Assembly: GCA_964562165.1 (NCBI GenBank)
Contig: CAZLRZ010000021.1
Location: forward strand, 1 to 14,673
Origin: JAKQLP01 sp964562165
Lineage (GTDB): Bacteria > Patescibacteriota > Dojkabacteria > B142 > OLB20
Direction of reading: 5' to 3'
Length of the DNA stretch: 14,673 nucleotides
Position 1 is the stretch's first letter. Each line of letters begins with the position of its first letter. The notes beneath the pieces are model-generated. The model saw only the letters and a program-made list of their open reading frames with translations, was not told where the DNA came from and did no database searches. The translations under genes were made by a program, and so were the position numbers. Below, one piece after another: positions 1 to 6,914 of the stretch.

Positions 1-1379
1 ACTTGCTTAGGATCAACCATTATAAATCTAACCTGGTCGGGAGTTCTCGTCATTAAAAGACTATTGATAAATCCATTTGTTAAAATGGATTTTCCAGAAC
101 CTGTAGCTCCAGCAATAAGCATGTGGGGCATCTTTTGAAGATCGATCACTACCATTTTCCCCTGAATATCTTTACCGACAATACAAGGTAGCAAAAGCTT
201 GTCTTTGAATTCTTGGATAGCGGTCATTGATTCTTTCATAAACACTGTTTCTCTTTCGGCATTCGGGACTTCAATCCCAATATATGAAGTGCCGGGGATT
301 GGAGTTTCTAAACGTATAGCTTGAGTTCCTAAGGCTAAAGCCAAATTGTTAGTCAAGTTCGTAATTTTTGATACTTTGATTCCAAGAGCTAAATCAAGTG
401 CATACTGGGTGACAGCCGGGCCGATCATTACATCTACGACCCTGGCTTTGATTCCAAAACTTTTCAATGTTTGTTCAATTGTGTCGGCATTTCTACTGAT
501 GTTTTCTTGAGATACTTTCTTCTTTTTAAAAGGATTTAGAATTTCTGGTGGGGGAAGAACCCAATTTGGATAATTAAGGGATTCGTTGATGAGAGCTCCT
601 TCTGCCTTGTTTTCTTTCATTGAAATATTAGGCTGACTGTTTTTAAAGTCGGAATGATTTTGAGGTCCATTATTTGCTTGAGCTTGGGGCTGGCCTTTTG
701 CTGCGTCTCCATTTATCACGTCTTTATCTTTTGCCTTTCCTAATACTGCTAGCTGTTGTTCTGCCCTACGTTGAAAATCGCCAAAAGTTTGTGGCTCAAT
801 AGTTGCGTCTTCAGGAAGTTTTTCAACTTCATCAATATTCTTGTTTTTTCGTCTTAATATAAAATCAATAATTTTTTGGAAGAACGTGCCTAGTATTGTT
901 AAGAAGTCATTGATGGTAATTGAAAATATTAATGGGATCGAAATGAAAATTAAGCCCATTATAAATATTGGGGTGAAGTTTAAAAAGATATTTTCAGAAA
1001 GGAACGTGTACACAAAAAAGCCTATCCATCCGCCATATTCGACAGGGGAGCCTTCAATTAATTTATAGTTTGTGCCCCAAATTGAATTTAAAAATGCGCT
1101 ATATGATATTAAAAATAAAAGCTGTCCAAACAGACTTTTTTTTCTTGCAAATGGGAATTTTGATCCGAATAAAGAAAGACAAACATCAAACAAGAAAAGC
1201 GAAAATATAAGTGTGGCTAAGTCGTTTGAAAATATGTTTTTAAATAAAACAAAGATGCCGTCGTCTAAAAAAAGACTTAACAAAGTTAAAACACCAAGTA
1301 ACAAAAAGAATAGCCCAGAGACGGTTCGGACTTCTTTACTATCGTAGGTTATTTTTGATTTTTTTCTGACTCGACCCAT
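1..1379 (-). CDS. ftsK: FtsK/SpoIIIE-type DNA translocase, N-terminal 459 residues (3' end beyond window)
   Basis: Membrane-anchored ATP-driven DNA pump that moves chromosome ends through the closing division septum. The ATG at 1379 opens a frame with no stop to the left edge, so the C-terminal motor and any gamma domain are outside the window. Residues about 19-165 are strongly hydrophobic with roughly four membrane segments, as in the FtsK N-domain. A hydrophilic Gln/Asn-rich linker (about 170-270) follows, then the alpha domain with the family signature KMPHMLIAGATGSGKS. The Walker A GATGSGKS lies at residues 424-431, and the visible part ends at the conserved FIMVDPK. The gene lies 42 bp downstream of dnaG on the same strand and could be co-transcribed with it, although a TATAAT sits in the gap. 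There is no Shine-Dalgarno sequence before the start. Family identity is firm; whether the translocase has the usual gamma domain cannot be seen. Confidence 0.95.
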   Translation of the reverse strand, partial: MGRVRKKSKITYDSKEVRTVSGLFFLLLGVLTLLSLFLDDGIFVLFKNIFSNDLATLIFSLFLFDVCLSLFGSKFPFARKKSLFGQLLFLISYSAFLNSIWGTNYKLIEGSPVEYGGWIGFFVYTFLSENIFLNFTPIFIMGLIFISIPLIFSITINDFLTILGTFFQKIIDFILRRKNKNIDEVEKLPEDATIEPQTFGDFQRRAEQQLAVLGKAKDKDVINGDAAKGQPQAQANNGPQNHSDFKNSQPNISMKENKAEGALINESLNYPNWVLPPPEILNPFKKKKVSQENISRNADTIEQTLKSFGIKARVVDVMIGPAVTQYALDLALGIKVSKITNLTNNLALALGTQAIRLETPIPGTSYIGIEVPNAERETVFMKESMTAIQEFKDKLLLPCIVGKDIQGKMVVIDLQKMPHMLIAGATGSGKSILTNGFINSLLMTRTPDQVRFIMVDPKQ

Positions 1380-1403
1380 TTAGAAGTACAAGTAATATAT
1401 TCT

Positions 1404-1409
1404 ATTATA
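1404..1409 (-). promoter_or_regulatory. Candidate -10 box for ftsK
   Basis: A perfect TATAAT lies on the minus strand in the 42-bp gap between dnaG and ftsK, 24 nt before the ftsK ATG. A convincing -35 at 17-nt spacing is not visible (TAGTGA, inside the end of dnaG). In such AT-rich DNA a chance match is quite possible. Confidence 0.3.
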
Positions 1410-1421
1410 TAGATATTTTTA

Positions 1422-3173
1422 CTATTTCACTACATCCAGTTCGGCAAGCTCTTTTGTGAGCTTTTGCAATTCAAGAAGTGCCTCTTTGCTTTTGCCAGTA
1501 TGAGATTCCAGCTTCAAGGTTTCAAGTTTTTCTTTAATTATTTCTCTTTTTATTCTATTAAAAACTTGATCAATTTCTTTTTTAAACTTATCAAAATCTT
1601 CAAAAATTGTAACAGGAGTCATAAGCACTTCTTCATAAAGTTCCTGATCCACAAGCGAGAAATCCTTGGTTAAATTTGGGTCTAGAATGGCCTTTAAAAC
1701 CGTTAGATATTTTGATTGGAACAAATTACCGTCCACCTTAACTAGCTCTTTGATTTTCGACTTAAAACTAATATGTTGGTAGGTTAAAGATAGTAAATAT
1801 CTTGAAAGGACATCCTTTTCTTTTGTCCTTGGATTTTCTATCTCCTCTTTAACTTCGGGCCTCCCAGCTTGAACCAAGTTTTGATTTTTAATTACTTTTT
1901 GAAGTTCGTTTTTCAAAACATTTACCTCAACGGCCGTTACGCCTTGTAACCTATGTAGGTAATCATTTTGCAAAAGAGCATCGTTTGTTTTTGAGATAAA
2001 AGAAAGGATCTTACGAATATATTCCGTTTTTGAAAAAGCTTTTGAAAAATCATACTTGCTTTTTAAAGACTCAATAAAATATGGGACAATTTCGATTGGA
2101 CTGCCTATTACTGCGGGCCAATCTTCGCCGGCAACAATGAGTTCGTCAACATCTTTGTATTTACCCAAATCTAAGACATAAGCCTTTAGGCCCACTTGAT
2201 CAATAAGTGGCAAGTCCCTTTCTAGAGCTTTTTGTCCGGCCGCATCTGTGTCTAGTGCAAAATAGATCGAATCGCAATATCTTTTGATCAAATTGACTTG
2301 GTCAATTGTTAAGGCCGTTCCAAGTGGGGCCACAATGTTTTCGACACCAATTTTGTGCGATGATAAAATATCAACGTTCCCTTCTACTAATACAACAAAG
2401 CCATCTTTTCGCATAGAATCTTTTGCGTTATATAGCCCAAAAAGTGTTTTGCTTTTTTTATAGACAAGAGTTTCGGGAGAGTTCAAATACTTTGGGCCTA
2501 AGCCTTCGGGATCGATTAATCTACCTGAGAATCCAACCACATCGCCCTGATGATCGGTAATAGTAAACATTAACCTGTTTCTAAATTTATCGTAAATTTT
2601 GCCATTCTTTTCGACCAATAAACCCCAAGCCACTAGTTCACCTAAATTAAACCCTTTTTTTAACAAAAAATTTTTTAAATTATTAAATCCGGCGGGTGCA
2701 AATCCTATTAAAAACTTTTTTAGTTCAACTTCTCTAAGCTTTCTTTTTTCAACATAATTTCGCCCTGGCTCTCCCAGCTTATGATTCAAAAGAAGGTAGT
2801 TGTAGTATTTTGCAGTTAATTCGTTAGCCTCGAGCAAGCGTTTTTTCTCTTTGGTTATATGGTCATTTTCGGGATTATATGAATTTCTTAAAACTATCCC
2901 TGCTTTATCAGCGGCTAGCTGTAATGCTTTAGGGAATTCCAAGCCTTCGATTCTTGATAGAAATTTAATAACGTCTCCGCCTTCTCCACAGCCAAAACAT
3001 TTAAAAAGTTTTAAATCTGGATTTACTGAAAAAGATGGAGTTTTTTCTTTGTGAAAAGGGCAAAGGCCAAAATAGTTGCGGCCGCTCCTTTTCAACGAGG
3101 GGACATATCCATTTACAACAGATACAATATCTAACGCTTCTTTAATTGCTTCAATTTGATCGCGGTTATCCAT
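1422..3173 (-). CDS. dnaG: DNA primase DnaG
   Basis: Synthesises RNA primers for the replicative polymerase at the fork. The 583 residues are close to the usual length. The N-terminal CHC2 zinc finger has its ligands at C38, H41, C59 and C62. The RNA-polymerase core follows, with the conserved KYLNSPET around residues 228-235. The TOPRIM domain holds VEGNVD (E264; most homologues have VEGYMD) and DTDAAG (D308 and D310; usually DGDAAG), so the acidic metal-binding residues are kept. The C-terminal part from about 440 is helical and charged, as expected for the helicase-interacting domain, but is poorly conserved. The start ATG at 3173 gives a standard primase N-terminus. No Shine-Dalgarno sequence precedes it. 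ftsK follows 42 bp downstream and argS diverges upstream. Confidence 0.96.
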   Translation of the reverse strand: MDNRDQIEAIKEALDIVSVVNGYVPSLKRSGRNYFGLCPFHKEKTPSFSVNPDLKLFKCFGCGEGGDVIKFLSRIEGLEFPKALQLAADKAGIVLRNSYNPENDHITKEKKRLLEANELTAKYYNYLLLNHKLGEPGRNYVEKRKLREVELKKFLIGFAPAGFNNLKNFLLKKGFNLGELVAWGLLVEKNGKIYDKFRNRLMFTITDHQGDVVGFSGRLIDPEGLGPKYLNSPETLVYKKSKTLFGLYNAKDSMRKDGFVVLVEGNVDILSSHKIGVENIVAPLGTALTIDQVNLIKRYCDSIYFALDTDAAGQKALERDLPLIDQVGLKAYVLDLGKYKDVDELIVAGEDWPAVIGSPIEIVPYFIESLKSKYDFSKAFSKTEYIRKILSFISKTNDALLQNDYLHRLQGVTAVEVNVLKNELQKVIKNQNLVQAGRPEVKEEIENPRTKEKDVLSRYLLSLTYQHISFKSKIKELVKVDGNLFQSKYLTVLKAILDPNLTKDFSLVDQELYEEVLMTPVTIFEDFDKFKKEIDQVFNRIKREIIKEKLETLKLESHTGKSKEALLELQKLTKELAELDVVK

Positions 3174-3182
3174 AACAATTTG

Positions 3183-3191
3183 ATTTTAACA
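3183..3191 (-). promoter_or_regulatory. Candidate extended -10 for dnaG (near-leaderless)
   Basis: On the minus strand the sequence TGTTAAAAT matches an extended -10 (TGn + TAAAAT). Its 3' end is only 9 nt from the dnaG ATG at 3173, so a start site about 7 nt downstream would leave a leader of only a few bases. No good -35 is visible (TCAATA at 17-nt spacing). Confidence 0.33.
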
Positions 3192-3219
3192 TATATTTCT
3201 ATATTTATTGAAAATAGAA

Positions 3220-3225
3220 TATAAT
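3220..3225 (+). promoter_or_regulatory. Candidate -10 box for argS
   Basis: A perfect TATAAT lies in the 77-bp divergent gap between dnaG and argS, 25 nt before the argS ATG, implying a leader of roughly 19 nt. The hexamer at 17-nt spacing (TTCTAT, 3197-3202) is a poor -35. No Shine-Dalgarno sequence follows. Confidence 0.38.
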
Positions 3226-3250
3226 TAAGGCTATTAGACATTTTTCCTAA

Positions 3251-5053
3251 ATGAATATTAATCAAAAGATCTCTTTTTATAATGACCCCTCGGTTTCATT
3301 GGTCAACGCTGCTTCTTGGGACGATGCAAAAAACATTCAAAGCATTCTTCGTTCCGCCATCAATAAAGCATTGCGGATTGGGGAGTTAGACATTGAAATT
3401 GAGCGGCCGCAATCCAGCGCCTTTGGTGATTATTCCACCAATATTGCTTTGATACTTGCCAAAAATAGAGATCAAAGCCCAATGGATTTAGCGCAAGAAC
3501 TTATTGAAAAGCTAAAAAAATCATCTGATCTTAAAGACGTTGTTGAGGAGATATCCTTTGCAGCACCCGGCTTTATCAACTTCAAACTCTCAAGAGATGT
3601 GGTTTTACAGGAAATTTTTAAAATTCTAACATTAAGAGATGATTATTCGCTTGAAGAAATTTTGAAAGGCAAAAGGATTATGTTTGAGTATGCTCATCCA
3701 AATCCCTTTAAAGCCTTCCATATTGGCCACTTAAGAAACATAATTTTGGGAGAAAGTCTGATAAGGATTCTAGAAAAAATGGGTGCAGAAGTAATTCGGG
3801 TTAATTACCAAGGAGATGTTGGAATGCATATTGCTAAATGTTTATGGTCGTTCAGAAAAATCGACGAAAAAGATTATCCAACCGATACTACCCAAAGAGT
3901 GGCTCTTCTTGCAAAATCTTATGCAGAAGGAGCTTCGGCATTCAATGATGAAACAACTCAAAACGAGATCAAAGAAATAAATAAATTAATTTATACAAAA
4001 CAAGACGCAACTATTAATAAGCTTTGGGAAACAGGGAAGAAGTGGAGTTTAGATAAATTCCACGAAATATATAAAAGAGTTGGTTCAACCTTTGTTAGAG
4101 AATATTTCGAATCCGAGACACTATCCCTATGCAAGCAATTCATTGATCAGGCAATAGAAATGGGTGTTCTCGAAAAGAGCCAAGGAGCTGTTATTTTTAA
4201 TGGTGAAAAATATGGCCTTGAAACACGTGTCTTCTTAAATAGCCAAGGCCTACCTACCTACGAAGGAAAAGAACTTGGTCTTGCCAGCATGCAGTTTAAT
4301 GATTTCGGCAAAATCGATCTTTGTATTCACAATGTTGCAGTCGAACAAATCAGTTTCTTTAAAACCACTTTTAAAGTTGAATCCTTGCTAGACCCCGATA
4401 AATACCAGGGTAAACAGTATCATAATGCTTATGAATTTGTTGGCTTAAAATCCGGCAAAATGTCTTCCAGAACAGGAAACGTTGTTTTGGGAGAGGATAT
4501 TTTAAATCAAGCAACTACTTTAATTAGGGGAATTATCAAAACGAAATCCTCATTACCAGAAGACCTTATTGATTCCACAGCAGAAGCAGTTGGGGTAGGA
4601 GCAGTTAAATATGCCTTTTTAAATATCAGTCCAAAAAGTTATTTGGCTTTTGATATTGATAAAAGTGTCAATTTTGATGGCAATTCAGGCCCATACCTTC
4701 AATACACATACGCCAGATCCTTAAAGATCGTAAAAGATTCTACCGGGTACAGACTTATGAAGCTGGGTCAATTAAAAAAGGCTGAATTTAATAATGAAGA
4801 AATTTTATTACTGCATAAGATTTTTGAATTTAACGAAGTAGTAATCGAAGCAGGCAAGCACCTTTCGCCTAATTACATCGCCACATACCTTTTTGAACTA
4901 TCCCAAATCTTTAATCAATTCTACAAGCAACATCAAATACTAAGCGCAGAAGAAGCTGTCAGGGATTACAGGGTAATGTTGGCTGATGCAACAAGTCAAA
5001 TTTTAGAAATTGGATTAACTTTACTAGGGATCAATACTGTTGCTCAGATGTAG
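3251..5053 (+). CDS. argS: Arginyl-tRNA synthetase
   Basis: Class I aminoacyl-tRNA synthetase that charges tRNA-Arg with arginine in the cytoplasm. The order of parts is classical. The N-terminal additional domain (about 25-115) includes SSAFGDYSTNIAL. The catalytic domain has the HIGH signature HIGH at 157-160, preceded by the ArgRS-typical HPNPFKAF. The KMSKS equivalent is KMSSR at 403-407. The DALR anticodon-binding domain starts near GPYLQYTYAR (480-489). The C-terminus LLGINTVAQM matches the family's usual ending. The ATG at 3251 gives about 24 residues more than most homologues, and no later ATG is available before residue 78, so the extension is real unless a non-ATG start such as TTG at 3299 is used. 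The 3' end overlaps the convergent transglutaminase-like gene by 23 bp. Confidence 0.97.
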   Translation: MNINQKISFYNDPSVSLVNAASWDDAKNIQSILRSAINKALRIGELDIEIERPQSSAFGDYSTNIALILAKNRDQSPMDLAQELIEKLKKSSDLKDVVEEISFAAPGFINFKLSRDVVLQEIFKILTLRDDYSLEEILKGKRIMFEYAHPNPFKAFHIGHLRNIILGESLIRILEKMGAEVIRVNYQGDVGMHIAKCLWSFRKIDEKDYPTDTTQRVALLAKSYAEGASAFNDETTQNEIKEINKLIYTKQDATINKLWETGKKWSLDKFHEIYKRVGSTFVREYFESETLSLCKQFIDQAIEMGVLEKSQGAVIFNGEKYGLETRVFLNSQGLPTYEGKELGLASMQFNDFGKIDLCIHNVAVEQISFFKTTFKVESLLDPDKYQGKQYHNAYEFVGLKSGKMSSRTGNVVLGEDILNQATTLIRGIIKTKSSLPEDLIDSTAEAVGVGAVKYAFLNISPKSYLAFDIDKSVNFDGNSGPYLQYTYARSLKIVKDSTGYRLMKLGQLKKAEFNNEEILLLHKIFEFNEVVIEAGKHLSPNYIATYLFELSQIFNQFYKQHQILSAEEAVRDYRVMLADATSQILEIGLTLLGINTVAQM

Positions 5054-6854
5054 CGTGTATTACAAATTCATCTTCTCCGGGCTTATTCTTTTTATCGCCA
5101 AAGTCGATCTTATTTCTAAACTTGTAAATAATTGGGAATAAAAGCAGGGTAAACCCAATAGTGAAAGCCACAATCGACAAAACCTCGTTTTCACTAAAAT
5201 TTGTCATAAAGTTATAAATATTTTGAGGTAGATTGGACAAAAAGTTAGCAACTTCAGAATTTGGGGTAAAAGGATATTTTGCAATTAATTCGTCCTGATT
5301 TAAACTTTCAACCCCAGCAGGGATTTCGGCGACAGCATTAATATCATATGCCGGGACTTTTAATTCGCTTTCGTTAATGCTGACGCCTGTTAAAACAACT
5401 TCTGAATGTTGTTCCGGACTTTGCCAGGCTATATGAGTATAGAAGTGGTTTAATGTTCCTCCTACTGAGGCTTCTCCATTTTCACCCCAAGTAATATCAA
5501 CATCAAGCCATTTGTTTGTGCTAGGAATAAGAACTTGAACCCATTGATGTGGCTCTTGTTTATCTGCATCGATCAAAGGATCGTATCCAAATCCAAAAAC
5601 TGCCCTTGCAGGGATCCCTTGAGCCCTTAGTAGGGTTAGATACAAATCGGAATATTCCATGCAAACTCCAGCTCCGTTATTTAAAGTTGCCAATGCACCT
5701 AATCTTTCATTTATTCCAAACTTTTTAACATTTGAATAATCAATTTTATCTACTACGTAGTTGTAGGTTTTTTGGATAATATTATAGACATTAACTTCGT
5801 CGCCCTTTAATTCGCCGGCTACTCTTTGGATATCAGAGGAATTTACCTCCCAAAATTCAGCAGGCTGTAAATATTTTAAAATTTCATCTTGTTTATAGTC
5901 ACTAATATTCCCACTGTTTTGTTCATTCACCTTTGTTTCACTCACTCCCACTTCAACATAGCCATCAATTACTATATCCCCACTTTGATTCATGGGTTGA
6001 TCAAAATAGGCGAACAAATTGCCATCTGCATCTTTTTCAATCCCTTTCGGTAAAGGAAGCATTTTTTCTATCAATAATTTTTGATAAATTTCGGCTCCAT
6101 CAATGTCTCTTGGCAACAGAATTTTGTATTCGTTATTAAATGGTAGGTTGATTTCGTTATTTGCGTTTACCTTTTGAACGATTTTAAATTTATAAACCTG
6201 TTTTGTTCCAAGTTGAATCCATAAACTTCTGCCAATTAAGGCATCTTGGGCAAAGGTATATGTTGAATACGATTCCGAATCTTCGTAGGTGAATTTATTT
6301 GGTAAAACAAAATTTGTGGCTCCAAAAACATTTTTTGCTATGTTTACAGTTGTTGAAAAGGAAAGCCCCTGATTAGGATTGTCTCCCAACGAGGCCTCAG
6401 AAATTCCTGTTGCATAAATATCAATTAAAGCTCCAGTAGTTTCGATAAGGCCAAAGTTTTGGTATTTAAGTTCAAAAGTCATTGAGTCATTTCTACCGAT
6501 ATTTCGGGGAAAATTCACAGAAAGAGTAGCGATTTCGTTTTTATATTCCACTGTATACGTTACTTCTCTGCCATCAATAAATATCTTAGCTGTATCAACA
6601 GAACTTTTTAAATTATCCGCATTGGTTTTTAAGTGAGAGATGATAAACTTATCTGTGTTATTCTTATCAATTAAATTAGTCTGGCTATTGTTTTGGATTA
6701 CGTGTTTTTCGATAACTCTAATACTTTCAGAGTTTTCAACAAAGTACTCTCGGTAGATTGATAATTCAACTTCCTTAGCAGCGGCTGAGATAGGGAATAT
6801 GAATCCTCCAAGAATAAGCACAAAAAAAACTAATAACAATTTTATGTTTTTCAT
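5031..6854 (-). CDS. Secreted, membrane-anchored transglutaminase-like (papain-fold) protein
   Basis: Probably a surface enzyme that cleaves or cross-links peptides; the substrate is unknown. The 607 residues begin with a signal peptide (hydrophobic core about 5-21, then SAAAK). A long extracellular beta-rich region (about 27-320) follows that I do not recognise. The transglutaminase core has catalytic Cys398 in GAGVCMEYSDLY, His436 in EPHQWVQV and Asp453 in WLDVDITWG, so the triad is intact. A single membrane segment (about 557-577) is followed by a basic stop-transfer FRNK and a 29-residue cytoplasmic tail. This makes a type I protein with its active site outside. The gene is monocistronic: convergent with argS (23-bp overlap) and divergent from the helicase. 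Bacterial homologues range from proteases to peptide amidases; nothing here decides between them. Confidence 0.85.
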   Translation of the reverse strand: MKNIKLLLVFFVLILGGFIFPISAAAKEVELSIYREYFVENSESIRVIEKHVIQNNSQTNLIDKNNTDKFIISHLKTNADNLKSSVDTAKIFIDGREVTYTVEYKNEIATLSVNFPRNIGRNDSMTFELKYQNFGLIETTGALIDIYATGISEASLGDNPNQGLSFSTTVNIAKNVFGATNFVLPNKFTYEDSESYSTYTFAQDALIGRSLWIQLGTKQVYKFKIVQKVNANNEINLPFNNEYKILLPRDIDGAEIYQKLLIEKMLPLPKGIEKDADGNLFAYFDQPMNQSGDIVIDGYVEVGVSETKVNEQNSGNISDYKQDEILKYLQPAEFWEVNSSDIQRVAGELKGDEVNVYNIIQKTYNYVVDKIDYSNVKKFGINERLGALATLNNGAGVCMEYSDLYLTLLRAQGIPARAVFGFGYDPLIDADKQEPHQWVQVLIPSTNKWLDVDITWGENGEASVGGTLNHFYTHIAWQSPEQHSEVVLTGVSINESELKVPAYDINAVAEIPAGVESLNQDELIAKYPFTPNSEVANFLSNLPQNIYNFMTNFSENEVLSIVAFTIGFTLLLFPIIYKFRNKIDFGDKKNKPGEDEFVIHATSEQQY

Positions 6855-6861
6855 TACATCT

Positions 6862-6869
6862 ATTTTATA
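6862..6869 (-). promoter_or_regulatory. Candidate -10 for the transglutaminase-like gene
   Basis: The minus strand reads TATAAAAT, which holds two overlapping -10-like hexamers (TATAAA and TAAAAT). These end 9 and 7 nt before the ATG at 6854. GTTAAA at 17-nt spacing from TAAAAT (6885-6890) is a weak -35. Transcription would start almost at the start codon. Confidence 0.33.
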
Positions 6870-6897
6870 CTTTTTTAAGAATAATTTAACTGTTTTT

Positions 6898-6906
6898 TGG
6901 TAATAT
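6898..6906 (+). promoter_or_regulatory. Candidate extended -10 for the helicase gene (near-leaderless)
   Basis: TGGTAATAT on the plus strand matches an extended -10 and ends 8 nt before the preferred start codon ATG at 6915. It overlaps the in-frame TTG at 6897, which argues against that TTG being the translation start if this promoter is real. No clear -35 is present. Confidence 0.33.
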
Positions 6907-6914
6907 ATATAACT

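Noticed and set aside
841..1347. Plus-strand open frames opposite ftsK
   Set aside because: They are antisense to the hydrophobic N-terminal domain of ftsK, whose protein has clear family motifs; the plus-strand products are basic and featureless.
3197..3219. Inverted repeat TTCTAT/ATAGAA in the dnaG-argS divergent promoter as an operator
   Set aside because: Only 6 bp per arm with an 11-nt spacer in very AT-rich DNA; extension of the arms fails at once.
6897..6914. TTG start adding six residues to the helicase
   Set aside because: The ATG at 6915 matches the family N-terminus, and the upstream bases look like an extended -10 box.
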